64,000 nt of DNA from Artemia franciscana (Eukaryota > Arthropoda > Branchiopoda > Anostraca > Artemiidae): contig NC_088883.1 of NCBI RefSeq assembly GCF_032884065.1, positions 33,358,237 to 33,422,236 of the forward strand. Direction: 5' to 3'. The notes beneath the pieces are model-generated. The model was not told the DNA's origin. It saw nothing but the letters and a program-made list of their open reading frames with translations, and did not search any database. The translations under genes and the position numbers were made by a program. This document shows, piece by piece, positions 19,941 through 34,739 of the stretch (within the stretch, counting starts at the first letter, position 1; every line of letters begins with the position of its first letter).

Positions 19941-21636
19941 GGGTGTTTGAAACCTTATAATAACTGAAACGGATTGTCTCAGGGATTTTTTTCGCATTAG
20001 GGGGGGGGAGAGGGTGAGATTTTTAGTAGAGTGAAAAATTAAAATTAAAATGGTAGCGGCTCAGTAGTTTTCTTTATCAAAAACTTAGATTTAAATATTA
20101 AAAAAAATTGAAAGAAGAATTTGTTTAAAGAGGTGGGAGGAATGATTTGAAAAAAATATAATGTAGATTTAGAGGGGTTTAAAGGTATATAACATTTTTG
20201 TTTCGGTATGGACTTAAATTGATTTAAGTATTTGGTCCTTTTCGCGGGATATAAACTGCTGCAAAAGGAAGCTATTAAGACGTCTTTTAGTCTAGTAAGA
20301 ACAATTTTACAGTTAATGGTGCTAGTGAGGGGACAGAGTTTTCTAAAGTTGATTTTAACTGTTTAAAAGGACAATATCCTGTAACTCTTAAGACGATAAA
20401 TTATTTTGAGAAGGCTTAAGAACATACGTAAATTTAGGTTTCAGTGTCAGAGCACTAAACAGAAAATGAATAGGGTGAGCTTAAAGATAAAAATATTCAG
20501 TAAGATCTCCGTCCATTGATGAAGCGAAACACTGGGTATGGCTTCTTTACGAGCCCGCTAAATTTTCCAATTCAGTTGGATATTTGTTTCCTATGTGTCC
20601 TATAAAGGTCGGGTTTCACATAAGGGTAAAAACACTGGGAGGGATACTTGCTAAAATTTTCAAATATGTCTTTTAAGATTTCTTAATGAATTAAAATTTA
20701 AACGCCACTTGAGGCACTGTAAATGTCATGGATACCAGTCCGTGAAAACGGTTTCGGTTGACGACACCATCTTGCGGTATAATAAGTTTCAAAATCCACT
20801 CTCGCAGAGCGAAAAGGTGGGGTAAGACATCCAGGTCAAACTCATGGAAGTATGCGATCAATCCTATTTGAATCGTGTTAAAGAATATGAAGCAGTTGCA
20901 GTCTCTTTTGCCCAAAGTTAAAGATACTCAAGTAATACCATGCAACTGGGAAAGGTATTTGAAACATTGGGTGGGAAAGATTGTGTAGGTGCAGCTTTGT
21001 GTAGGTGCAGCTTTCGTTGTACTTATTAAAACAGCAGATAATTCAATTTTTTGCGGCTACACAATATAAATTATCCAATGAATCTATCACTAGAAGAAGA
21101 ATTGGCCATTAAAATAAAGATATGTTTTGGGTTTGTAAGACAAATTTTTTTGAGTGTAGTGAGTATATGGAATTCCGGGACTACGACCATTCAAATAATC
21201 CTATTCTTATCAGGAGGAAGTAACTTTTGGGGCGGTGGTGCATCAATCGTGTAATTTAGATCTTAGGCAGTAACACTTTCTACCGGTTTACATGCACAAT
21301 TCCAACTATGATTTGAAATTCACAATATCGGAGATGGAACGTTAGCAGAAAGTTGTAGTTGTAGATGGCGCATAGGTAGCAGCACTTTCCAGATGATGAA
21401 ATGTATGATTCATTAACTTGTAAGGGCTCATACCCGTATGATAGCTATAGCTCCATCTCGAAGCTACTTGAGGAAAAATTACCGCCCATCAAAGATTTTT
21501 ATGATTCACTTCACGATCGTTAATACTACTGTATTGTGAATCTATGTATATATATATAAAAAGTTTTGTGTCTGTTACATAAGTTGTATGTCTGTTACAA
21601 TATCAAAATCAGATATTTACAATATCTGTTACAATA
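19941..21636. other. No gene recognised
   Basis: 3' flank of the preceding exon and intergenic sequence. The short - strand frame at 20691-20915 is not convincing. Direct repeats such as GTGTAGGTGCAGCTTT occur twice near 20985. Confidence 0.4.
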
Positions 21637-21760
21637 TCTTCTATATATCTATCCATATATATAAAAATAAGTTGTCTGTCTGTTTGTCTGTCAGTCGAAT
21701 GACGTCATATGACGTCTGAATTATTTCATCATATACCAATTCAAAAATGAATTTATTCAA

Positions 21761-21830
21761 GCCGAAGTAGCTGTGTTGGTAGAGTGTTATGTTCCAGGTT
21801 CTAGGTTCGAGAGGTTCCAGGCTCGAACCA
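21761..21830 (+). other. tRNA-like cassette
   Basis: Starts GCCGAAGTAGCTGTGTTGG and reaches a B box GGCTCGAACC. The 3' acceptor half is deleted, joining directly to ATACAAAAGAAG. Confidence 0.5.
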
Positions 21831-21994
21831 TACAAAAGAAGAAATAAAAACTACAAAAAGGTAAAAACTACAAAAAAATAAGCAGAAAATACTAAAAAAA
21901 CTAAAAAAGCTAAAAAACTAAAACAAAACTAAAAAAGGTAAATAACTAAAAAAGGTAAAAACTACAAAAAAAACTAAAAAGAAAAAAAACTATT

Positions 21995-22071
21995 TCAGTA
22001 GCTGAGTTGTAAAAGCATTATGTTCCAGGCTCTAGGTTTGAGAGGTTCCAGGTTCGAACCTTGGATTTAGC
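21995..22071 (+). other. tRNA-like cassette
   Basis: A-box-like AGTAGCTGAGTTGT, perfect B box GGTTCGAACC, T arm CCAGG/CTTGG, and the usual GCATTAACAC junction. The 5' acceptor strand is replaced by other sequence. Confidence 0.5.
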
Positions 22072-22640
22072 ATTAACACAAAAGAAGAAAAAAAACAAAA
22101 AAAAAATGTAAAAACTACAAAAAAAACTAAATAGAAAATACTAAAAAAAACTAAAAAAGCTAAAAACTAAAAAAACTAAAAAAAACAAAAAAACTAAAAA
22201 CTAAAAAAGAAAAAAAAACTAAAAAAAAACTAAAAAAAGTAAAACCTACAAAAGAAAAATAAACAGAAAAAAACTAAAAACTAACAAAAAAGACAAAAAA
22301 ACTAATAACTAAAAAAGAAATAAAACTAAGAAAAGGAAAAAAACTGGAAAATAAAGGAGAAAAAAACTAAAAAAACAATAAAAAGAAAAAAGAAAAAAAA
22401 CTTAAAAAGCTAAGAAAAGGTAAAATCAAAAAAAAGAAAGAAAAAACAAAAATTTTTCTCATCATATGCCAATTGAAAAACAATTGTATATACAGACCAG
22501 GACACCGGGATACCAATGACGACCGGGACACCGGGACACAGGGAATATAAATGACGACCGGGACACTCAAAGAGGAATTACAGACTGGGACACCGGGACG
22601 CAAATGACGACCGGTAACCTACACAGGAAATATAATTTAT

Positions 22641-22902
22641 ATATATATCTATCTTCTATATATATCCATCTATATATATAAAATCTATCTATATAAAAAT
22701 AAGTTGTTTGTTTGTGTCTGTTGACTGACGTCATGTTTGTGTGTCGACTAACGTCATGTTTGTCGACTGACGTCATTAAAAGGATTGAGATGTATGTCGT
22801 TATGAAGTTGCTTGTCGACTGACGTCATGTTGCACAGACAATGGGACATTGAAAAATGTTGTATATTCGCAAGTTTTACGTAGTTAAAAACATATATATA
22901 TA
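22641..22902 (+). mobile_element. Helitron head fragment with CRE-type palindromes
   Basis: A TATAAAAATAAGTTG head is followed by four TGACGTC-type motifs, then the helicase gene end (TTCGCAAGTTTTACGTAG) and a short AT tract. A - strand Helitron begins in that tract at 22903. Confidence 0.65.
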
Positions 22903-23054
22903 CTAGCTGTTGGGATGGCGCTTCGCGCCACCCCAACAACTAGTTGGTGGAGGCACTTTGCTCCCCCAAGCCCCCCCGCGCGCGTAAGTCGTTATGCGCC
23001 ATATTAGTTACGCACCATTGTAGTTGTGTCCCTGTGTCCCACCTGTGAATATAG

Positions 23055-23139
<85 letters not shown>

Positions 23140-23851
23140 ACTACGTAAAACTTGCGAATATACAACATTCTTTGTTGTCCCATCGTATGTCCATATAAAT
23201 AGATTGTCAGGCTTACCAACTCTTGAACATGCAACATAATAATTGTCCATGGGAAAACAATCCGTATTCAGATCTATACCGCATTTTCTAACGATTGCCC
23301 TTGAGCTTTGTTGATGGTGATTGCTAACGAACATTCCCTGTGCCCTCGTCGTCATTTATATATCCCAGAGTGCCCCCGGCATCCCCGTTGTAGTTGTGTC
23401 CCTGCGTCCTGGTCGTCATTTATATTCCCTGTGTCCCGGTCGTCATTTGTGTCCCGGTATCCCAGTCTGTATTTTATCTTTGAGTGTTCCAGTCGTCATT
23501 TATATTCCTTGTGTCCCGGTCGTCATTTGTGTCCCGGTCGTCATTTGTGTCCCGGTATCCCAGTCTGTAATTTAACTTTGAGTGTTCTGGTCGTCATTTA
23601 TATTCCATCTGTCTCGGTGTCCCGGTCGTCGTTTGTGTCCCGGTGTCCCGGTCTGTAATTTCTCTTTAATCGTCCCGGTCGTCATTTATATTCCCTGTGT
23701 CCCGGTCGTCATTTGTGTCCCGGTGTCCCAGTCTGTAGTGTCATCTTATAGTGACGTCATATACAAAACCTTATATACTTATAATGACGTCAAATGCAAA
23801 CCCACAAACAAACAAACATGCATATATACAACTTATTTTTATATATATAGA
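22903..23851 (-). mobile_element. Short non-autonomous Helitron, both ends intact
   Basis: The 3' CTAG is at 22906-22903 (T outside) and the 5' TC at 23851-23850 (A outside). The 949 bp contain tail hairpins, (AT)n at ~23058-23136, a helicase 3' fragment (23137-23325), a minisatellite (23335-23740) and a head with TGACGTC motifs. In this copy the helicase codon is still TGC (Cys), unlike the TGA of its + strand relatives. No tRNA-like cassette or A-rich block is present. Confidence 0.85.
23058..23136. repeat. (AT)n microsatellite
   Basis: Pure AT dinucleotide tract inside a Helitron, between the tail and the helicase fragment. Length variation is expected. Confidence 0.95.
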
Positions 23852-24039
23852 TATAGCTTCTTTTTTAGTTTTGTTTCTTTTTTAGTTTTTTCTTTCCTTA
23901 GTTTTTATTCTTTTTTAGTTTTTCTTTTTTTTAGTTTCTTCTTTTTGATTTGCTTTCTTCAATTTGTCAATGTTTATTCTAACATTGACACTTTGAAAAA
24001 TTTTTACGTGCCAAGCATGCTAAAGCTCAACAATATATA
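23852..24039. other. T-rich block and short unique flank
   Basis: A T-rich (inverted A-rich) stretch, then ~60 bp ending AAAGCTCAACAAT that matches the flank upstream of ORF1 at ~46015-46075. This is probably the end of a truncated - strand Helitron. Confidence 0.5.
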
Positions 24040-24224
24040 TCTATCTATATATATAAAAATAAGTTGTCTGTCTGTGGATCTGTGGATCAGGTGACGTCAT
24101 GTTTCTGTGTCGGCTGACGTCATGAAATTAGTTGTCGTCATTTTTGCTTTGACGATGCTTAGTATATTGTAAAACACATTAATTTGGTTAATAATATACC
24201 ATTTAAAACACCAAAATGAACATA

Positions 24225-24300
24225 CTGGAGTAGCCACTCGGTGAAAGAGGGTGTCAGAACGGAGAATCAAGGTCCCAGGTTCAAATCCTGGTTAGGCTAA
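24225..24300 (+). other. tRNA-like cassette of a second type
   Basis: A-box-like TAGCCACTCGGTG, strong B box GGTTCAAATCC with pairing T arm (CCAGG/CCTGG), ending GTTAGGCTAA. It differs from the GCCGAAG cassette yet occupies the same place between head and A-rich block, suggesting independent capture of another tRNA-related sequence. Confidence 0.6.
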
Positions 24301-24889
24301 AAAAGGTAAAAAACTAAAAACTAAAAAAAAAACTGAAAAAACTAAAAAAAGGCAAAATTTACAAAAAAAAACTAAAAACTAATAAAAAAAAACTAAAAAA
24401 ACTAAAAAAACTAAAAAACTAAAAAATCTAAAAACTAAAAAAAAATTTCAAAAAAAGGAAAATACTGAAAAATAGAAGAGAAAAAGAAAACTAATAAAAT
24501 TAAGAATATAAATAAAAAAAAATAAAAAAGATAAAAACTAAAAAAAAAAGTAAAAAGAAAAAACGAAAAAAAAAACTAAAAAAGCTAAAAAAAAAGGTAA
24601 AAACCAATAAAAAACTAAAAAGAAAAAAAGGAAAAAAACTAAAAAAAATTTTCATCTAAAAAACTAAAAAAACTACAAAAGGTAAAAACTAAAAGAACTA
24701 AAAAAGAAAAAAAAACTAAAAAAAGGAAAAAAACTGAAAAATAAAGGAGAAAAAGAAAACAAAAAAAATATAAATAAAATAAAAAACTAAAAAGATAAAA
24801 ACTTCAAAAAAAACAAAAAGGTCAAAACCAATAAAAAAAAAACTAAAAGGAAAAAAAGGGAAAAAACTAAAAATTTATTTCATCATATA

Positions 24890-25930
24890 CCAATTCAAAA
24901 ACGAATGTATACCGGGATGACGACCGGGACACAGGAAATATAAATGACGACCGGGACGCAGGGACACAACTACAACGGTGACGCCGGGGCACAGGGGGGA
25001 CATAAATGACGACGGGGACACAGGTAATGTTCGATTAGCAATCACCATCAACAAAGCTCAAGGGGCAACAAAGCTCACCATCAAACAAAGACGAACGGGA
25101 CGCTCAAAGAGAAATTACAGACTGGAACACTGGGACACAAATGAAGACCGGGATACTGGGAATATAAATGACGACCGGGACACAGGGAATGTTCAATTAG
25201 CAATCACCATCAACAAAGCTCAAGGGCAATCATTAGAATCATGAGGTATAGATCTGAATATGGATTGTTTTTCCCATGGACAATTATATGTTGCATTTTC
25301 AAGAGTCGGTAAACCTGACAATCTAAATAAATGACGACACTCAAAGAGAAAGCGACCGGGACAAAAGGAATGTTCGATTAGCAATCAACAAAGCACCGGG
25401 ACACAGGGAGTATAAATGACGACCAGGACATAAGTAAAAAAAAAACTAAAAAAATTAAAAAGAAAGTAAAAACTACAAAAAAACTAAAAAGAAAAAAACA
25501 ACTAAAAACTATTAAAAAAAATAAAAAATCTAAAAATCTAAATAAACTAAAAAAGAAAAAAATAAAAAAGAAAAAAAATAAAGGAGAAAAACAAAACTAA
25601 AAAACGAATGTATTTACAGACCGGGACACCGGGATACAAATGACGACCGGGACACAGGGAATATAAATGACGACCAGGACACAGGGACACAACTACAACG
25701 GGGACGCCAGGGGGCACAGGGGGATATAAATGACGACCGGGACACCGGGACACAAGGAATATAAATGACGCCCGGGACACTCCAAGAGAAATCACAGACT
25801 GGGGACACCGGGACACAAATGACGACTGGGACACAGGGAATATAAATGACGACCGGGACACAGGGACATAACTACAAAGGGGACACCGGGGTGCACAGGG
25901 GGATATATAAATGACGATGGCGACTCAGGG
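24890..25930 (+). repeat. Minisatellite arrays with helicase fragments
   Basis: GACCGGGACAC-type units in two arrays, with helicase pieces (ITINKAQG region) at ~25026, 25185-25325 and 25370, and a short A-rich block at 25435-25610. A ~110-bp composite unit starting TGACGACACTCAAAGAG (25332-25442) recurs at 27172 and 27884. Confidence 0.75.
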
Positions 25931-25934
25931 AATG

Positions 25935-26130
25935 GTCGATTAGCAATCACCATCAACAAAGCTCAAGGGCAATCATTAGAATCATGAGGTATAGATCTGA
26001 ATACGGATTGTTTTCCCATGGACCATTATATGTTGCATGTTCAAGAGTCGGTAAACCTGACAATCTATTTATATGCACAGACAATGGGACAGCAAAGAAT
26101 GTTGTATATTCGCAAGTTTTACATAGTTAA
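25935..26130 (+). pseudogene. Helicase 3'-end fragment
   Basis: Same fragment as at 6628, with TGA in place of the conserved Cys codon (GAATCATGAGGTATA). Near-identical to copies at 28560 and 30590. Confidence 0.75.
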
Positions 26131-26131
26131 A

Positions 26132-26241
<110 letters not shown>

Positions 26242-26389
26242 CAGGTGGGACATAGGGACACAACTACAATGGCGCGTAACTAATATGGCGCGTAACGACT
26301 TACGCGCGCGGGGGGGCTTGGGGGGGGGCGCGAAGCGCCCCCACCAACTAGGTGTTGGGGGTGGCGCGAAGCGCCACCCCAACAGCTAG

Positions 26390-28934
<2,545 letters not shown>

Positions 28935-28986
<52 letters not shown>
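28935..28986. repeat. (AT)n microsatellite
   Basis: AT repeats between the CTAG end of one Helitron and the TC start of the next (28987). Confidence 0.9.
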
Positions 28987-28989
<3 letters not shown>

Positions 28990-30784
28990 ATATATATAAA
29001 AATAAGTTGTCTGTGTGTGGATCTGTGGATGGATCAGGTGACGTCATGTTTGTCCGCATATGACGTCTGAATTATTTCACACTAATACAAAAGAAGAAAA
29101 AAACTAAAAAAGGTAAAAACTACAAAAAAAACTAAAAAGAAAAAAAAAACTAAAAAAGCTAAAAAACAAAAAAACTAAAAAAAGGTAAAAATCTAATAAC
29201 TAAAAAAAACTGAACAAAATAAAAAAAGGCAAAAACTACAAAAAAAATAAAAACTAATAAAAAAACTAAAAAAGCTAAAAAACTAAAAAAAACTAAAAAA
29301 AAACTAAAAAAGGTAAAAAACTAAAAAAAAACTAAAAACTAAAAAAGAAAAAACTAAAAAAAAGGAAAAAACTGAAAAATAAAAGAGAAAAAGAAAACTA
29401 AAAAAATATGAATAAATATATATAAAAATAAGTTGTTTGTGGGTTATGTCTGTCTGTCTGTCTGTCGAGTGACGTCGTGTTTGTCCGCATATGACGTCTG
29501 AATTATTTCACACTAATACAAAAGAAGAAAAAAAAACTAAAAAAGGTAAAAACTACAAAAAAAACTAAAAAGAAAAAAAACTAAAAAATCTAAAAAACTA
29601 AAAAAAAAAACTAAAAAAGGTAAAAAACTAAAAACTAAAAAAAAAATTGAAAAAACTAAAAAAGGCAAAAACTAAAAAAAACTAAAAACTAATAAAAAAA
29701 CTAAAAAAGCTAAAAAACTAAAAAAACTAAAAAAGGTAAAAAACAAAAAAAACTAAAAACTAAAAAAGAAAAAACTAAAAAAAAGGAAAAAACTGAAAAA
29801 TAAGAGAAAAAGAAAACTAAAAAAATATTAATAAATATAAAAAATATAAATATAAATATAATATAAATTAGCAATCAACAAAGCACCGAGACACAAATGA
29901 CGACCGGGACACAGGGAGTATAAATGACGACCAGGACATAAGTAAAAAAAAAACAACTAAAAAAACTAAAAAAACTGTCTGTCTGTCGAGTGACGTCGTG
30001 TTTGTCCGCATATGACGTCTGAATTATTTTAGCAATCAACAAAGCACCGAGACACAAATGACGACCGGGACACAGGGAGTATAAATGACGACCAGGACAT
30101 AAGTAAAAAAAAAAACTAAAAAAACTAAAAAAATGGTAAAAACTACAAAAAAACTAAAAACTAATAAAAAAACTAAAAAATCTAAAAATCTAAATAAACT
30201 AAAAAAGAAAAAAAAAGAAAAAAGGAAAAAAATAAAGGAGAAAAACAAAACTAAAAAACGAATGTATATTCAGACCGGGACACCGGGATACAAATGACGA
30301 CCGGGACACAGGGAATATAAATGACGACCGGGACACAGGGACACAACTACAATGGGGACGCCGGGGGGCACAGGGGGATATAAATGACGACCGGGACACC
30401 GGGACACAAGGAATATAAATGACGCCCGGGACACTCAAAGAGAAATCACAGACTGGAACACCGGGACACAAATGACGACCGGGACACAGGGAATATAAAT
30501 GACGACCGGGACACAGGGACATAACTACAAAGGGGACGCCGGGGTGCACAGGGGGATATATAAATGACGATAGCGACTCAGGGAATGGTCGATTAGCAAT
30601 CACCATCAACAAAGCTCAAGGGCAATCATTAGAATCATGAGGTATAGATCTGAATACGGATTGTTTTCCCATGGACCATTATATGTTGCATGTTCAAGAG
30701 TCGGTAAACCTGAAAATCTATTTATATGCACAGACAATGGGACAGCAAAGAATGTTGTATATTCGCAAGTTTTACGTAGTTAAA

Positions 30785-30862
<78 letters not shown>

Positions 30863-31002
30863 CAGGTGGGACATAGGGACACAACTACAATGGGGCGTAA
30901 CTAATATGGCGCGTAACGACTTACGCGCGCGGGGGGGCTTGGGGGGGCGCGAAGCGCCCCCACCAACTAGGTGTTGGGGTGGCGCGAAGCGCCACCCCAA
31001 CA
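28987..31002 (+). mobile_element. Non-autonomous Helitron(s) lacking tRNA cassette
   Basis: Start TC at 28987. A second head lies at ~29415 and a head remnant at ~29975. The cassette is deleted: TGAATTATTTCACACTAATACAAAAG joins head to A-rich sequence. Minisatellite (30268-30580), helicase fragment (30590-30782, TGA allele), (AT)n (30788-30859) and both tail hairpins follow. The terminal CAGCTAG is missing after CCACCCCAACA, where inverted head sequence begins. Confidence 0.7.
30788..30859. repeat. (AT)n microsatellite
   Basis: Pure AT tract before the Helitron tail. Confidence 0.95.
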
Positions 31003-31076
31003 AACATGACGTCAGTCAACACAAGTACATGACGTCACTCAACACACACACACACACAGACAACTTATCTATCTAT
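31003..31076 (-). mobile_element. Inverted Helitron head fused to the preceding tail
   Basis: On the - strand: ATAGATAGATAAGTTGTCTG, a (TG)n run and two TGACGTCA-type motifs, directly abutting the truncated + tail. This is a tail-to-head inverted junction, from recombination or aberrant insertion. Confidence 0.6.
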
Positions 31077-31650
31077 GACGAAATTATACACCGGGACATC
31101 GGGACACAAATGACGACCAGGACACCGGGACATAGGGAATATAAATAACGACCGGGACACTCAAAGAGAAAGCGACCGGGACACAAGGAATGTTCGATTA
31201 GCAATCACCATCAACAAAGCACCGGGACACAAATGACGACCGGGATATAGGGAAAATAAATGACGACCAGGACACTCAAAGAAAAATTATAGACCGGGAC
31301 ACCGGAACACAAATGACAACCAGGACAAAAATGACGACCATCACCCTGTGCCCCCGACATCCCCGTTGTAGCTATGTCCCTGTGTCCTGGTCGTCATTTA
31401 TATTCCCAGTATCCCGGTCGTCATTTGTGTCCCAGTGTCCCAGTGTGTAATTTCTCTTTGAGCGTCCCGGTCGTCATTTATATTCCCTGTGTCCCGGTCG
31501 TCATTTGTTTCCCGGTGTCCCGGTCTGTAATTTATCTTTGAGTGTCCCGGTTGTCATTTATATCTCCCGGTCGTTATTTGTGTCTCAGAGTCCCAGTCTG
31601 TAATTTCTCTTTGAGTGTCCCGGTCGTCATTTATATTCCCTGTGTACCGG
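31077..31650. repeat. Minisatellite with a polarity switch
   Basis: Units read GACCGGGACAC (+) to ~31325 and CCGGTCGTCATT (-) from ~31335, forming a large imperfect palindrome. Confidence 0.75.
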
Positions 31651-31960
31651 CTTTTAGTTTTCTTTTTCTCCTTTATTTTTTATTTTTTCTCATTTTTTTA
31701 GTTTTTTTTCCTTTTCAGTTTTTAGTTTTTTTATTTTTTTTTATTAGTTTTTAGTTTTTTTTTCTTTTTAGTTTTTTTGTGGTTTTACCTTTTTTTTAGT
31801 TTTTTTAGCTTTTTTTTCTTTTATAGTTTTTAGTTTTTTACTTTTTTTTGTTTTTTTTTTAGTTTATTAGCTTTTTTAGTTTTTAGTTTTTTTTTTAGTA
31901 TTTTCTTTTTAGTTTTTTTCTTTTTTTTTTCTTTTTTAGTTTTTATTCTTCTTTGTATTA
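31651..31960 (-). repeat. T-rich block (inverted A-rich block)
   Basis: Reverse complement of the AAAACTAAAAAA family, continuing the - strand Helitron body. Confidence 0.75.
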
Positions 31961-31962
31961 AT

Positions 31963-32042
31963 GCTAAAGCCAAGGTTCGAACCTGGAACCTCTCGGACCT
32001 AGAACCTGGAACATAACGCTTTACCAACTCAGCTACTTCAGC
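31963..32042 (-). other. Best-preserved tRNA-like cassette
   Basis: On the - strand the 80 nt start GCTGAAG and end CTTTAGC. All seven acceptor positions pair (one G-T). The A box is AGTAGCTGAGTTGG, the B box GGTTCGAACC, and the T arm pairs. The central region is longer than a standard anticodon arm and variable loop, and I cannot assign an anticodon. Confidence 0.65.
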
Positions 32043-32059
32043 TTGAATACATTTACCTT

Positions 32060-32131
32060 TTGGTGGGTAAATAAGTTGGTGGGAGCGCGAAGCGCCCCCA
32101 CCAACTGGGTGTTGGTGGGCCCACCCCAACA

Positions 32132-32136
<5 letters not shown>
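32060..32136 (+). other. Helitron 3' tail ending CTAA
   Basis: GCGCGAAGCGCC hairpin, then a shortened second stem (GTTGGTGGGCCCACCCCAAC) and CTAA at 32133-32136 before T. This fits the CTRR rule but differs from CTAG in its relatives. The body to its left is - strand, so only the tail remains. Confidence 0.6.

Positions 32137-32217
<81 letters not shown>
32137..32217. repeat. (AT)n microsatellite
   Basis: Pure AT tract at the right edge of the Helitron cluster. Confidence 0.95.
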
Positions 32218-32219
<2 letters not shown>

Positions 32220-32229
32220 CCAGGAGATC

Positions 32230-33260
32230 AACTGCTACGTGGCAGACTTTTAAATATTATTCTGATTGTTACTTGTCTTCTATCAGAGACCGTTGCTCCA
32301 GTGATGGAAGAGGCTGATTTAATTAATCCTCCACTTGCCCCATTTTCAGGTAACCTTTAGCATAGCTGTTTTTGTCTCGCCATATTTCTTCCATGAGATT
32401 CGTTGGGTTACGAGATATCCCAAAATTCAAATATCAAATTTCATTAAGATCCAATCACCCATTCGTAAGTTAAAAATACCTCATTTTTTTCTAGTGTTTC
32501 CGAATTATCGAATTATTTACCCCCCCCAAACTCTCAAAGAGAGCGTATCTGGTCTGGCTATGTCAATAACATATGTAGGACGTTATTATTTTTCCCACCA
32601 AGTTTCATCATGATCTCTCCACTCTAAGCGTTTTCCAAGATTTTCGGTCCGCCCCCCCCCCCAACTCCTCCCAGTGACTCTGGATCAGGCCGGGATTTAA
32701 AATAAGAGGTCTGAGTTATGAGGTCCTTCTAAATATCAAATTTCATTAAGATCCGATCACTCGTTCGTAATTTAAAAATACCTTAACTCCCCCAAAGAGA
32801 GTGGATCCTTTCTGGGTATGTCAATCACGTATCTATGACTTGTGCTTATTTTAGCCTCCAAGTATCATCCCAATCCCTCCACTATAAGCGTTTTCCAAGA
32901 TTTCAGGTTTCCCGCTCCAACTCCCCCAATGTCCTCGGATCAGGTCAAGATTTAAAATGAGACACGATATCCTTCTAAATATAAAATTTCATTAAGATCC
33001 AATTACCCATTCGTAAGTTGAAAATACCCCATTTTTCTAATTTTTCCGAATTAACTGTCCCTCCCCCCACTCCCCTCCCCCCAGATGGTAGAATCGGAGA
33101 AACGACTATTTCTGATTTAATCTTGTTCGGTCCATGATATGCCTGCCAAATTTCATCGTCCTAACTTATCTGGAAGTGCCCAAACTAGCAAAACCGGGAC
33201 AGACAGACAGAATTTGCGATCGCTATGTGTCACTTGATAAATACCAAGTGCCATAAAAAG
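32230..33260 (+). repeat. Dispersed repeat with three ~280-bp internal units
   Basis: The phrase AAATTTCATTAAGATCC followed by ATTCGTAA and AAAATACC recurs near 32430, 32740 and 32985, each followed by C-rich CCCCC tracts. The end has a GCGATCGC palindrome and a CACTTG...CAAGTG hairpin. No protein is seen. Confidence 0.65.
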
Positions 33261-34080
33261 GACACATCATTGCTACCCATGCAAAAAATGATTTTGATTG
33301 TTTTTCAGGGTGGGGAACTCAAGTTACTTCAAAGTTTTTGACCATACTGATTCGAATGGTGCAATCTTTATTTTGATTTGACGCCATTTTTGAGGGGTTT
33401 CAGGCTCTTTTTCGAAATCACTATAAATTTGTTTTCACAATAAACTTTTACTTTTAAGATATACCGAAATAATAGTTAATATCCCGAATCAATGTCACAT
33501 GGTCATTTTTTTCCTCATTAGGCATTTTATTTCAAAACGCGCTTTTCAACTTTTGGTTACTATGGACTGTGGATTGCTCTTTACTAGGTTGCAGCTACTG
33601 CTGCAACTATATTAGAGGGCATAAAAAAATGACTAAACCAAAAAATTGGATACTGATATGTCTGATAAAGATATCCGTGATTTCTGTGATGCTCTGATCA
33701 CTCGCTAGACCTGGTAGAACAAAAAAGAATAAAAAAAGACATCAACACAACCCATACAAAAAAGTGATTTCCTTGATGTTCAAGGTGGAGGAATGGTTTT
33801 CAGGTTCTTTTTCGAAATTCCCATAAGTCCGTAATATCCGTATAAGTCCGTAATATAAGTCCCATATCCGTAATAGACTTTCAAACAGTTCGTGGTAACG
33901 AACTGAAGTCAGGAGCAACGTGGCTCAATAGTAACCTAAACTCTAAATAACGGAATTTTGATACCAATAGTTACATCAAAAGAATCGAATTTTAATGCTG
34001 ATTTTAAATATACAGGTTTCATCAAGTTTAAACTTACCCATCAAAAGTTAGGAGCCTGAGAAAATTTGCCTTATTTTAGA
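33261..34080. other. AT-rich, low-information sequence
   Basis: Two diverged stretches (near 33260 and 33740) share a CCATGCAAAAAATGATTT-like core and a TTTTTCGAAAT element. No gene is seen. Confidence 0.35.
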
Positions 34081-34735
34081 AAATAGGGGGAAACACCCAC
34101 TAAAAGTCATATTATCTTAAAGAAAATCCCACTATCAGATTCAGCGTATCAGAGAACCCCACTGTAAAAGTTTCAAGCTCTTATCTACAAAAATGTGGAA
34201 TTTTGTATTTTTTGCCAGGACAGATCACGGATGCGTGTTTATTTTTTTATTTTTTCCAAGAGAGATCGTATCGACCTAGTGGTCCTAGAATGTTGTGAGA
34301 GGGCTCATTTTAACGGAAATTAAAAGTTCTAGTGCCCTTTTTAAGTGACCAAAAAATTTGAGGGCACCTAGGCCCCTTCCCACGCAACTTTTTCCCCAAA
34401 GTAACCGGATCAAAATTTTGAGATATTCATTCTGTTCAGCTTAGTCGAAAACCTAATAACTATGTCTTTGGGGATGGCTTAATCCCCCACAGTCCCCGAG
34501 GGAGGGACTGCAAGTTACATGCTTTGGCCATTTTTTACACATAGTAATGGTTATTAGGAAGTGTACAGACGTTTTCGGGGAGACTTTTTCGCATTGGGGT
34601 TGGAGTGGGTCGGGGGGGAAGGTTACGTGGGAGGATCTTTCCATGGAGGAATTTATCATGAGGGAAGAAAATTTCCATGAAGGGAGGGCAGGATTTTCTA
34701 GCATTATTTAAAAAGAAACAATGAGAAAATTAGTA
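34081..34735. repeat. Dispersed non-coding repeat
   Basis: G-rich and purine-rich stretches (GGGAGGATCTTTCC, GGGGAGACTTTTTC) of a type I associate with a crustacean repeat family. Only one copy is clear in the window, so the call leans on recollection. Confidence 0.35.
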
Positions 34736-34739
34736 AAAA

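Larger units (their letters stand above)
21637..22640 (+). mobile_element. Non-autonomous Helitron, 5' part
   Basis: It starts TC at 21637 after an A. Head, two tRNA-like cassettes, A-rich blocks and the minisatellite follow in the usual order. The sequence then runs into another head at ~22641 and no 3' tail of its own is visible. It is either truncated or its tail was displaced by later insertions. Confidence 0.7.

Noticed and set aside
20691..20915. 74-codon - strand frame with a VLPH-like motif resembling mariner transposases
   Set aside because: The motif is too short, the acidic catalytic residues are absent, and no terminal repeats are seen.
23308..23658. Long open frames rich in CPGRH / VPVV / SRSSF repeats
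   Set aside because: They are translations of the GACCGGGACAC minisatellite in several frames. The same happens at 25547-25861, 28020-28586 and 30199-30612. No independent coding evidence.
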